Shown here one piece after another: positions 9,468 to 16,718 of a stretch of 64,000 nucleotides of DNA (position 1 is the first letter of the stretch; each line of letters starts with the position of its first letter). The notes beneath the pieces were generated by a model. That model searched no databases, had not been told where the DNA came from, and worked only from the letters and a program-made list of their open reading frames with translations. The DNA is from Flavobacterium sp. xlx-214 (GTDB lineage Bacteria > Bacteroidota > Bacteroidia > Flavobacteriales > Flavobacteriaceae): the NCBI RefSeq assembly GCF_013874595.1, contig NZ_CP059431.1, forward strand, positions 1,488,001 through 1,552,000, written 5' to 3'. Made by a program: the position numbers and the translations under genes.

Positions 9468-9711
9468 AAAGAGTTAATTTGACAGCAAAAAGAATTATTT
9501 TGACAGCAAAAAGAATTATTTTGACAGCAAAAAGAATTATTTTGACAGCAAAAAGAATTACTTTGATAGCAAAAAGAATTACTTTGACAGTAAAAAGAAT
9601 TACTTCGGCAGTAAAAAGAATTACTTTGACAGCAAAAAGAATTAATTCGACAGCAAAAAGAATTACTTCGACAGCAAAAAGAATTACTTTATCACTATAA
9701 AGAATTACTTT
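9468..9711. repeat. 21-bp tandem repeat array, about 11 units
   Basis: Units of 21 bp, consensus about GACAGCAAAAAGAATTACTTT, begin at 9481, 9502, 9523, 9544, 9565, 9586, 9607, 9628, 9649, 9670 and 9691, with a partial unit before the first. The left units are identical (TTATTTT ending); later ones vary by one to a few bases and the last is the most degraded. There are no spacers, so this is not a CRISPR. Each unit carries an A5 tract, and 21 bp is two helical turns, so the A-tracts are in phase and the DNA is probably intrinsically bent. Because 21 is a multiple of 3, one frame stays open as a TAKRIIL-type heptad repeat, but that frame has no other sign of coding. Confidence 0.9.
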
Positions 9712-10206
9712 TTTGTTATAAAAAGTTTTTTTTACACGTGTGATTTTTTTTAAAACACTTTATTTTAGGCGTAAAAACCTACTTTTTATGATTCATTATG
9801 TTCAATGAAAAGGTAGTAAAATAACAAAGAAAGCTTTGTATTGTAAAAAATACAAATGGGTAGCCTTTTCTTAAATAGCCTTTAAAAAAATGCTACACTT
9901 AAAGTAATTGTTATGCTTTCATAGGCAATGTTTTATATGGTAAAATTAATGCTAAATAATTAAAAATAATTATTTTTTATTGTTAATTAAAGTGCTAATT
10001 TTAAGGGTTTTGTGTTAATTGTTTTTTACAAAACTTTTGGTTGTTGGTACAGATAATTTGTTGGTTTGTTTCGCTAACTATACATTTTAAATATATTAAG
10101 TGTTTAATTTACTTGCGTATAGGCTTTTTCTTGATTGGTTAACAAAATACGTATATAATTGTTTTTTCACGAAATTTTTTGTATTTTGGTTTCGCTAAAT
10201 AACAAT
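9712..10206. other. AT-rich intergenic stretch, no gene seen
   Basis: About 500 bases of very AT-rich DNA lie between the tandem array and the nuclease gene. I see no credible gene. The decamer GTTTCGCTAA occurs twice, once near 10067 and once near 10189, the second just before the left inverted repeat. A TATTTTGG-type box near 10180 might be part of a promoter for the nuclease gene, but the match to TAnnTTTG is poor. Confidence 0.6.
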
Positions 10207-10221
10207 GTTAGCCGCAATAAT
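10207..10221. repeat. left flanking inverted repeat of the nuclease gene
   Basis: GTTAGCCGCAATAAT pairs as an imperfect inverted repeat with 11707-11724. The core TTAGCCGCA (10208-10216) is the exact reverse complement of 11712-11720. The two copies bracket the nuclease gene closely on both sides. Confidence 0.6.
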
Positions 10222-10234
10222 CTATAAAATACCT

Positions 10235-11707
10235 ATGAAATTAAAAGTTGTAATTAACAAAATTAAATCTATACAAAACCTTGAAATTAATTTACCAATT
10301 GAAAAGGGATTATACGCAATTACTGGTCAAAATGGTTCAGGGAAAAGTACTGTAGTAACAGCTTCATCTTGCGTTTTCTTTACTTTACCAATGAATGACT
10401 ATTTTGGTGTTACTGATTCAGATTCTAGAATAGATTTTGAATTAAACGGTGCAAAAAGAGCATGGTACAAAGAATCAGGTAAATGGAAAAAATATTCCGA
10501 TGGAAAAATGTCCATTAAAGGCTTTTACGAAGGTTCATTAATTTATGGTAATAGATTTCGAAATACTAACTACGAAACTTTAAAAAAATTAGATACAATT
10601 GATACCACAAAACTTACAGAAGCTCCTGAATTTATAAGAGAAAACCTTGGTATAATATTACAAAACAATAAAAATTTCTATGAGAAACTTTATGTTTTAA
10701 AATGGAAAGACGTGGATAGTAAATCCAATTATACTAGAGATATTTTTTACTATAAAAAGGGTGATAAAAGAGTAAGTCAATTTCATATGTCTACTGGTGA
10801 AAATCTTATGGTAAGTATCTTAAATTCTATTTTTATACGTAACAATGATAGAGCTAGTTTGTCAAAGCCTTGTTTAATGTTTTTAGATGAAATTGAATTA
10901 GCATTACATCCTAGTTCGCTAAAACGATTAGTTGCTTTCCTTAAAGATATTTCTAATCAATTTAACTATGCAATATATTTTTCTACACATTCTATTGAAT
11001 TAGTTTCTAATATAATTCCTGATAATATTTTCTTTATCGAAAGATATCCAGATGATACTCTTGGAGTATTGAATCCTTGTTATCCAGCTTACGCAACGAG
11101 GATTCTTTATGACCATTCGGGATATGATCATATTTTCTTAGTTGAAGATGATTTAGCTAAATCTATTATCAGTAAAATTTTAAAAAAGAAAAATTTACTT
11201 TCCAACAGATTGGTCCATGTGCTTCCTTGTGGAGGCTATTCTAATGTAATTGATTTAGCTGAGGAAGTAGTGAATAGTAATTTAGTAGGTAAAACATCAA
11301 AAATTATGATTGTTCTTGATGGTGATGTCAAAGAAGAATCAAAAGCATATCTTGCAAAAAAACAATACAACAATAACATTCCTTTAAATTATTTACCTAT
11401 AGAAAGTTTGGAAAAATATTTAAAGGAAAACCTTATAAATAAAGTTGATAGAGAAATATTCAAAAACCTAAATGATTATGTTTTCCAACAAAAGAGTTTA
11501 CAAAATATAATTGAGGAATATAAAAGTGAGAACAATATTACTAATGACAAAAATGGAAAAATATTCTACAAATATATAGACAATGAATTAAGGGCTAGAA
11601 ATAAAACCCGAGAAGAGATAGTAAATATGATTGTTGATTATTTATTTGAAAACGATGATTCTAACATAAAAAAAATCACTGACTTTTTCACTAAGCAATT
11701 ACAATAA
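10235..11707 (+). CDS. OLD-like AAA ATPase with C-terminal TOPRIM domain (probable antiphage nuclease)
   Basis: This encodes 490 residues from ATG 10235. The upstream in-frame ATG at 10205 lies in the flanking repeat and adds ten unlikely residues. The ABC/SMC-type ATPase half shows Walker A GQNGSGKST (31-39), Walker B LMFLDEIE (about 214-221) and the H-loop STHS (about 250). The C-terminal half has TOPRIM landmarks: FLVEDD near 301, IVLDGDV near 360, and a later acidic LPIESLE. Fused ATPase-TOPRIM proteins form the OLD family, which includes phage-defence nucleases such as P2 OLD and GajA. No UvrD-like helicase neighbour is present, so it is closer to stand-alone class 1 OLD than to Gabija. 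Isolated position and flanking repeats suggest recent acquisition. Confidence 0.82.
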   Translation: MKLKVVINKIKSIQNLEINLPIEKGLYAITGQNGSGKSTVVTASSCVFFTLPMNDYFGVTDSDSRIDFELNGAKRAWYKESGKWKKYSDGKMSIKGFYEGSLIYGNRFRNTNYETLKKLDTIDTTKLTEAPEFIRENLGIILQNNKNFYEKLYVLKWKDVDSKSNYTRDIFYYKKGDKRVSQFHMSTGENLMVSILNSIFIRNNDRASLSKPCLMFLDEIELALHPSSLKRLVAFLKDISNQFNYAIYFSTHSIELVSNIIPDNIFFIERYPDDTLGVLNPCYPAYATRILYDHSGYDHIFLVEDDLAKSIISKILKKKNLLSNRLVHVLPCGGYSNVIDLAEEVVNSNLVGKTSKIMIVLDGDVKEESKAYLAKKQYNNNIPLNYLPIESLEKYLKENLINKVDREIFKNLNDYVFQQKSLQNIIEEYKSENNITNDKNGKIFYKYIDNELRARNKTREEIVNMIVDYLFENDDSNIKKITDFFTKQLQ

Positions 11708-11724
11708 TTACTGCGGCTAATAAC
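11707..11724. repeat. right flanking inverted repeat of the nuclease gene
   Basis: The sequence ATTACTGCGGCTAATAAC overlaps the stop region of the nuclease gene. Its reverse complement matches the left copy at 10207 except for a 3-base insertion and one mismatch. Confidence 0.6.
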
Positions 11725-11738
11725 TAAGCTTTAGCTTC

Positions 11739-11866
11739 GCTCTGTTCGGGCAGAGCCCTCGGGTCGTCTTGCCCCGAGGGCACGAGATGAATTGAAAATC
11801 ACTGAATACTAAAACAAATAATAAACAATGAAGTAAAGCCCGTTGAACGGAACCGGAGTAGCTTTA
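11739..11866. other. GC-rich multi-hairpin element
   Basis: This stretch is far richer in G and C than its surroundings. Hairpin A is GCTCTG/CAGAGC (11739-11756). Hairpin B is CCCTCGGG/CCCGAGGG (11756-11780, 9-base loop). After about 50 AT-rich bases, hairpin C (11834-11866) has TAAAGC/GCTTTA outer arms around an inner CCGTTGAACGG. It follows directly after the right inverted repeat of the nuclease gene. It could be a recombination site folded as single-stranded DNA, a structured RNA, or the end of a mobile element; no transposase is present. Confidence 0.6.
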
Positions 11867-11907
11867 TATGTATTATGGAGTTATTAAAGTGTAGCTTTAA
11901 AATATAC

Positions 11908-11938
11908 AAGCAGTAATTTTACAATTACTGCTTTTTTT
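11908..11938 (+). terminator. intrinsic terminator
   Basis: A perfect 11-bp stem (AAGCAGTAATT / AATTACTGCTT) with a TTAC loop is followed by T residues. It is 200 bases beyond the nuclease stop, with only the hairpin element in between, so it may end that transcript or be the old terminator of a lost neighbour. Confidence 0.8.
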
Positions 11939-12091
11939 ATGGTTTAACTTGCGTTTTTCTTGTTGTTTTACCCAATTTTTAAGCGAGGTTTATTTTTTAA
12001 AAAGTATACTGAATTCTAAAATTAAAGTAGCTTAAAATTGATGCTTTTAGCTCGGGTATAACTATGCGTTTATATGATTAACTTGACATTA

Positions 12092-12127
12092 AAAGGCTTA
12101 TTCGTAAGTCTGTCTTTTTTTACCTTT
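12092..12127 (+). repeat. degraded copy of the RND operon terminator
   Basis: CTTATTCGTAAGTCTGT at 12097-12113 is identical to 8561-8577, and the following T-rich stretch and CTTAACATAAA text resemble the bases after 8577. The left arm has changed, so the stem is shortened to about 6 bp. The stretch 11941-12220 otherwise holds no gene that I can see. Confidence 0.6.
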
Positions 12128-12220
12128 TATCTTAACATAAAAATTTTTCAAATCGCATTAATAAAATGAGTAATTTTAAATAAAAAGTTATGATACTAAA
12201 TGCTATTTCGTGGAGTTTTA

Positions 12221-12643
12221 ATGATAAAAAACTACACCGATTATCAAGAATTTAATAAAGAAGTAATTAAATATCAAGAAGCCATTCATGGTAATAGTGC
12301 TCTTTGGAAACCCGATGAGGTTATTATTAATGCTCCCGAAATTCAAATTCAATACATGGCTTGGATTACAAGTTTAGAAGATTTAAAAGAAAATGAGGTG
12401 TTAATTGATGATGATGAAGATGTTTTTGAAGAGTATCCTGATGAAGAGGAACATCAAGTAGAAATTATTGCTACTTTAAAAGCAGACAATAAAACCTATT
12501 TTACAGCTTTAGAGTTTTTAATGAAAACACATAATCAGCAAAGTAATAAAGAATTAGGCGATCATGTTTTCTTTGAAGGAATTGATGAAACACCTGAAAT
12601 AATCAATGGTCTGCCTATTTATTATATTGCCTGCGTTAGTTAA
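12221..12643 (+). CDS. acidic hypothetical protein
   Basis: This encodes 140 residues from ATG 12221, chosen over an in-frame ATG at 12200 because GGAG lies about 6 bases upstream and the shorter form starts MIKNYTDYQEFNKE. The protein is cytoplasmic in appearance and very acidic in the middle (DDDEDVFEEYPDEEE, about residues 64-78), followed by a mixed alpha/beta stretch ending PIYYIACVS. No family is recognised. It precedes the marR gene by 75 bases, with a hairpin and promoter between, so it is probably a separate unit. Confidence 0.55.
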   Translation: MIKNYTDYQEFNKEVIKYQEAIHGNSALWKPDEVIINAPEIQIQYMAWITSLEDLKENEVLIDDDEDVFEEYPDEEEHQVEIIATLKADNKTYFTALEFLMKTHNQQSNKELGDHVFFEGIDETPEIINGLPIYYIACVS

Positions 12644-12658
12644 AAATAAAATAATTTC

Positions 12659-12686
12659 AAAAATAGTTGTTTATGCAACTATTTTT
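12659..12686 (+). promoter_or_regulatory. upstream palindrome: terminator and/or MarR half of a paired operator
   Basis: Arms of 11 bp (12659-12669 with 12676-12686) surround a 6-base spacer, with core AGTTG-N6-CAACT. The A-rich left and T-rich right ends make it a plausible terminator for the gene ending at 12643. The core is the same as in the palindrome at 12697-12714, and it covers the -33 TTG, so it also fits as one of two MarR operators. Confidence 0.6.
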
Positions 12687-12696
12687 ATTACCTTTG
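12667..12696 (+). promoter_or_regulatory. promoter of the marR export operon
   Basis: TTG at 12667-12669 and TACCTTTG at 12689-12696 are separated by exactly 19 bases, which matches the Bacteroidota -33/-7 pattern. The ATG of marR is at 12719. Confidence 0.75.
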
Positions 12697-12714
12697 TAGT
12701 TGTTTAAACAACTA
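12697..12714. promoter_or_regulatory. probable MarR operator (18-bp perfect palindrome)
   Basis: TAGTTGTTTAAACAACTA is a perfect palindrome that starts immediately after the -7 box and covers the expected transcription start. It sits 5 bases before the marR start codon. Its core, AGTTG-N6-CAACT, repeats the core of the palindrome centred 33 bases upstream. This is the usual layout for an autoregulated MarR repressor. Confidence 0.75.
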
Positions 12715-12718
12715 TAAT

Positions 12719-13174
12719 ATGAAAACAGCTAATATATTAACAAACGAAAATAAATTTAACTTATTAGCAGGGCGCGTGCCTTTGTTATTAAATAGATTTT
12801 TATCGCAACAATTTAAAGCAAAAGGTTTGCTGTTAACAAGAGAACAATGGTCGGTATTAGCAGTGCTTTGGAAAACCGATGGTTGCTCACAACAACTAAT
12901 TGCCGATACCACAAGTAGAGACAAACCAAGTGTTACGCGTTTAATTGATAATTTGGTTAAAGAAGGTTATGTAACAAGAGAAAGTCACGAAACAGATCGT
13001 AGAACCAACTTAATTTATTTAACTCAAAAAGGCAAAGACGTAAAACCGTTGGTAATGGAAGTAGTTGATGAAACCATTATGTTGTCTACAGAAGGATTAA
13101 ATGAAGAAGAAATTGATATAATTCGCAACGCATTTCAATTGATTTTCAATAACATTAAAAACTATGTAAAATGA
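12719..13174 (+). CDS. MarR-family transcriptional repressor
   Basis: This encodes 151 residues, normal for MarR. The winged helix-turn-helix is visible: LTREQWSVLAVLWKTDGCSQ (about residues 39-58) and then recognition helix DKPSVTRLIDNLVKEGYV with wing ESHETDRRTNLIYLT (about 64-100). It is the first gene of a four-gene unit with a TolC-like channel, an HlyD-like adaptor and an ABC-2 permease, and it overlaps the channel gene by 4 bases (ATGA). The paired palindromes at its promoter suggest it represses its own operon until a ligand, probably an exported toxic compound, releases it. Confidence 0.93.
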   Translation: MKTANILTNENKFNLLAGRVPLLLNRFLSQQFKAKGLLLTREQWSVLAVLWKTDGCSQQLIADTTSRDKPSVTRLIDNLVKEGYVTRESHETDRRTNLIYLTQKGKDVKPLVMEVVDETIMLSTEGLNEEEIDIIRNAFQLIFNNIKNYVK

Positions 13175-14547
13175 AAAAATCGATTTTAATTATTTTACTA
13201 TCGGTAAGTGCAACAACTTTTGCACAAATACCTGTTTCATCAGATGTAAACCAAGCCATACAATTGGCTTTACAAAAAGATGTTACCATAAAAAATCAAA
13301 ATATTGAAAAAACAAAGCTCGATTTAGAGCACAAAAGTGTTTTAAACAAGTACATACCAAAGGTTGAGGCAAGTGCACTTTATGGCTATTTAAACAGCAA
13401 AGGTTCGTTGGATATTCCTACGGTAACTTTACCAATTACGGGTATGCAGTTGTTTTCTGGCGCATCTGATTTCACTACAAAAGGACAAGCATTTCACGGA
13501 AATGTAATGGCAAAAACCGTTCTTTTTAGTGGCGGTCAAATTATGAATGGAGCCAAAGCATTGCAGTATAAAAAAGAAGGAACTTCGTATATGATGGATT
13601 TGCAGAATGATGCGGTTATTAAAGACGTTATCTTAAGTTATGATCAGTTGCAAATGCTGAAAATTGCCGATCAATTAATCAACGATAGCGAAAAACGTTT
13701 GTTAAAAGAAACAGAGCGTGTAGAAAAAGCAATTTCATTAGGTTTAGCAATTCCGTACGATAGAGACAAAATTAAACTAGCAACGTTAGAATTAGAATCA
13801 AAACGTACCGATGTAAAACGCAAACAAGAATTGTTAGCTCTAAAAATCAATCAAATTACAGGTTTAGATGTAAACGATGTATTGAATACACATCATTCTG
13901 TAGAACCAATTGTTATTTTAGAAGAGCTATCAACAGAGAATAAAAACGAGAATAAAGCATTACAAGCCTTTCAAAAAGCATCAGAATATGCAGTAAAAAA
14001 AGAGAAAGGATCGTTGTTGCCAACTATCGGAGCTTTTGGTGGATATAGCTATACTTCTTTATTCAATACAGAAATGAACGTACCTTTTCAATCAATAAAT
14101 CAAACAGCTCATTTAAAAATGGATGCGTTGACTTTTAATCCTACATGGATGGTTGGTGTTGCAATGAAATGGGAACTTTTTAGTGGTTTTGAACGCAAAC
14201 ATAAAATTGAAGAAGCAGAATTAAATGCAGAACAAATTAAGAACAAGCAAGTAGATGCCGAAGAAAAACTGGTATTGCAGTTAACCAAAAACAAAATGGA
14301 GTATGAAAGCATGCTACATCAAATGGACATTGCCAAACAGCGCGAAAAAATAGCTCAGAATAATAATGAGATGGCTGAAAAACAGTATAAAGCAGGATTG
14401 ATCAGTGTTACAGAACGATTAGCTGCAGAGAACGACATTTATAAAGAATCATTAAATAAAATAGAAACCATTATAAAACAAAGACAAGCTGCTATTGAAA
14501 CTTATCAATCGGCGGGTAGTTTAACCTCTTATATTTCAATACAATAA
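13171..14547 (+). CDS. TolC-family outer-membrane channel
   Basis: This encodes 458 residues with signal peptide MKKSILIILLSVSATTFAQ. Long amphipathic helical hairpins dominate, as in TolC: residues about 25-60, 120-240 and 370-450. A beta-barrel-like stretch rich in aromatic and small residues lies between (SLLPTIGAFGGYSYTSLF, and GVAMKWELFSGFERKHKIEE, the typical OEP second-repeat start). It would form the outer-membrane duct for the adaptor and permease encoded next. It starts within the marR stop, so it is translationally coupled. Confidence 0.9.
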   Translation: MKKSILIILLSVSATTFAQIPVSSDVNQAIQLALQKDVTIKNQNIEKTKLDLEHKSVLNKYIPKVEASALYGYLNSKGSLDIPTVTLPITGMQLFSGASDFTTKGQAFHGNVMAKTVLFSGGQIMNGAKALQYKKEGTSYMMDLQNDAVIKDVILSYDQLQMLKIADQLINDSEKRLLKETERVEKAISLGLAIPYDRDKIKLATLELESKRTDVKRKQELLALKINQITGLDVNDVLNTHHSVEPIVILEELSTENKNENKALQAFQKASEYAVKKEKGSLLPTIGAFGGYSYTSLFNTEMNVPFQSINQTAHLKMDALTFNPTWMVGVAMKWELFSGFERKHKIEEAELNAEQIKNKQVDAEEKLVLQLTKNKMEYESMLHQMDIAKQREKIAQNNNEMAEKQYKAGLISVTERLAAENDIYKESLNKIETIIKQRQAAIETYQSAGSLTSYISIQ

Positions 14548-14551
14548 TATT

Positions 14552-15508
14552 ATGAAAAAGTATATTTCCCTATTAATAATCGCGGTTTTTTTTACTTCTT
14601 GTAGTAATAAATCAGAAGTAGCACAAGTAATTCAAGGAAAAGTAGAGCGCGATGAATTGGCTGTAGTTGGCAAAATTGCAGGTAGAATGGAACGCATTTT
14701 AGTACACGAAGGCGATTTTGTTAAAAAAGGCGATACTTTGGCTATATTAGATATTCCTGAAGTACAAGCAAAAAAAGCACAGGCAAAAGGAGCAGTAAAA
14801 TCGGCTGCCGCGCAATACGAAATGAGCGTTCATGGAGCAACATCAAATCAATTAAAACAATTAAATGCAAAAAAGGCAGCGTTAACAGAGCAGTATCAAT
14901 TTGCAAAAAAATCGTTGAGTCGTTTAGATGCAATGGTAAAAGATTCTTTAATTCCGCAACAACAATATGATGAGGTTTTTGCCAAATACCAAGGAGCGCA
15001 AGCGCAAATGATTGCTGTTGATGCTGAAATTGCCGATGTAAAAAACGGAGTTCGTTTAGAGCAACAAACAATGGCTTTGGGGCAGCAAGATAGAGCCTTA
15101 GGTGCTTTAGAAGAAGTTTCTATTGCTGAAAGCGAACGCTACATTTTGGCTCCGCAAGATATGCAAATTGAAACCATTACTTTAAAAGTTGGCGAATTGG
15201 CTTTACCTGGGTATACTTTATTTAAAGGAAGTTTACAAGAAACAACTTATTTTAGATTTACCATTCCTGAAAGTTTAGTAAAAAGCTATGAAAAAGGAAA
15301 AACGGTACAAGTTACGGTTCCTTATAAAAATGCAACAATTAATGCCGTTGTGCAAAATGTAAAACAAATTGGGGCATACGCTAACATTGCATCGGCCTAT
15401 CCAGATTACGATATGCAAGATCCTTTGTATGAGTTAACAGTAAAACCTGCAACTACAACCGAGGCTAAAGATCTTTTATCAAAATCAACCGTTACACTAA
15501 AACCTTAA
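14552..15508 (+). CDS. HlyD/EmrA-type adaptor lipoprotein
   Basis: This encodes 318 residues. The signal is MKKYISLLIIAVFFTSCSNK with lipobox FTSC. A biotinyl-lipoyl-like half, GRMERILVHEGDFVKKGDTL (about residues 47-66), precedes a helical hairpin of about 110 residues and a beta domain with YILAPQDMQIETITLKVGE. It fits a membrane fusion protein joining an ABC-2 permease to the TolC-type channel. It lies 4 bases after the channel gene and 3 bases before the permease gene. Confidence 0.88.
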   Translation: MKKYISLLIIAVFFTSCSNKSEVAQVIQGKVERDELAVVGKIAGRMERILVHEGDFVKKGDTLAILDIPEVQAKKAQAKGAVKSAAAQYEMSVHGATSNQLKQLNAKKAALTEQYQFAKKSLSRLDAMVKDSLIPQQQYDEVFAKYQGAQAQMIAVDAEIADVKNGVRLEQQTMALGQQDRALGALEEVSIAESERYILAPQDMQIETITLKVGELALPGYTLFKGSLQETTYFRFTIPESLVKSYEKGKTVQVTVPYKNATINAVVQNVKQIGAYANIASAYPDYDMQDPLYELTVKPATTTEAKDLLSKSTVTLKP

Positions 15509-15511
15509 ACT

Positions 15512-16714
15512 ATGAAAACTTTTTTTGATTTGATAAAAAGAGAATTTCATTTGTTTTGGAACAACAAAGTTTTAAAAATTCTCTTTTTTGGAGCGCCCTT
15601 ATTATATGGAGTTTTAATAGGCTACATTTACAGCAAAGGTAAAGTAACTGATTTACCAATAATTGTAGTTGATGAAGACCGAAGCGCTATGAGTGCTAAG
15701 GCTATTGAAATGATGCAAGACAACGAAGTATTGTATATTGCTGCCTTACAGTTTGATCAGCAAAACATCAAAGATTTAATGATTGAGAAAGATGCTGCTT
15801 GTGTGGTAATGTTTCCGCGTGGGTTTGAAAAAGATGTTTTAACAAAGCAGTATCCTGAAATTACAACCATTGTAAATACATCTAATATTTTAACGGCCAA
15901 TTACGCTTCGGGTGCTTTACAACTGGTTTTAGGTACTATGAAAGTAGGTACGCAGTTAGAAACTTTACGCAAACAAGGAACACCAGAAAGCTTACTTATG
16001 AGTCAGTACGAGCCTTTTAAAACAACTTTTATTAAGAAAAATAACAGAAGTACCAATTATATGTACTTTTTATGGCCAGGTGTATTGGCAACTGTATTAC
16101 AGCAAGTATTGTTGTTAGGATTGGCGTTAAGTTTTGCATCAGAGTTTGAAATGGGGACTTTTAAAGATTTAGTAAAAAAATCAAAATCAACATTTACTTT
16201 AATGCTTGTGAAAATCATACCTTATTTACTAATGAGTATTGTGGTATGGCTAATGTATTGGGGCTTTACATGGTGGTTTGATATACCTTTTTATAAAAAC
16301 CTAGGGGCTTTAACTATAGTAGCAGGTTTCTTTATTTTAGCAGTTTGTTTTATAGGTATTTTGGTAAGTATCATTATTCCAAATCAGTTAAAAGCCACCG
16401 AAATTTTAATGGTTGTTGCAACCCCAAGTTTTATGTTATCTGGTTTTACTTGGCCTTTAAGTCAAACTCCAGTGTGGGTTCAAGCTATAGCACAAGTAAT
16501 ACCATTAACACATTTTTTACCTGCTTTTAGAATTTTAATTATTGAAGAAGGTACGTTTGCGCAAACCTATCCATACATTCAAAACTTGTTAATCATCACC
16601 GTTATTGGAGCCGTTTTAAGTTTCATTGCTTTGCATTTTAAGAAACGAAAAGTATTAAAAACAATGGATAACGAAGATGTAGAAGAAGAAGAAATAATCA
16701 ACATAGAAGCCTAA
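15512..16714 (+). CDS. ABC-2 type transporter permease
   Basis: This encodes 400 residues with the ABC-2 (YhhJ/YbhR-like) architecture. There is one TM near residues 20-40, a large extracytoplasmic domain (about 45-175, beginning IIVVDEDRSAMSAKAIEMMQ), and a cluster of about five TM helices (about 180-385) with PSFMLSGFTWPLSQTPVW, a typical ABC-2 signature. The tail is acidic (NEDVEEEEI). Related systems carry an ABC ATPase and often two permeases; here there is one permease and no ATPase gene in the operon. The convergent MFS gene ends 4 bases after this stop, with no hairpin between. Confidence 0.88.
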   Translation: MKTFFDLIKREFHLFWNNKVLKILFFGAPLLYGVLIGYIYSKGKVTDLPIIVVDEDRSAMSAKAIEMMQDNEVLYIAALQFDQQNIKDLMIEKDAACVVMFPRGFEKDVLTKQYPEITTIVNTSNILTANYASGALQLVLGTMKVGTQLETLRKQGTPESLLMSQYEPFKTTFIKKNNRSTNYMYFLWPGVLATVLQQVLLLGLALSFASEFEMGTFKDLVKKSKSTFTLMLVKIIPYLLMSIVVWLMYWGFTWWFDIPFYKNLGALTIVAGFFILAVCFIGILVSIIIPNQLKATEILMVVATPSFMLSGFTWPLSQTPVWVQAIAQVIPLTHFLPAFRILIIEEGTFAQTYPYIQNLLIITVIGAVLSFIALHFKKRKVLKTMDNEDVEEEEIINIEA

Positions 16715-16718
16715 TGCT

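Noticed and set aside
9479..9700. 73-residue frame reading a TAKRIIL-type heptad repeat
   Set aside because: It exists only because the repeat length is a multiple of 3. There is no start signal, homology or coding bias beyond the repeat itself.
9468..9711. Possible CRISPR array
   Set aside because: Units are directly adjacent with no unique spacers, and no cas gene is near.
11782..11805. Hammerhead-like GATGA and GAAA words after the hairpins
   Set aside because: The full conserved core and the three-way stems are missing.
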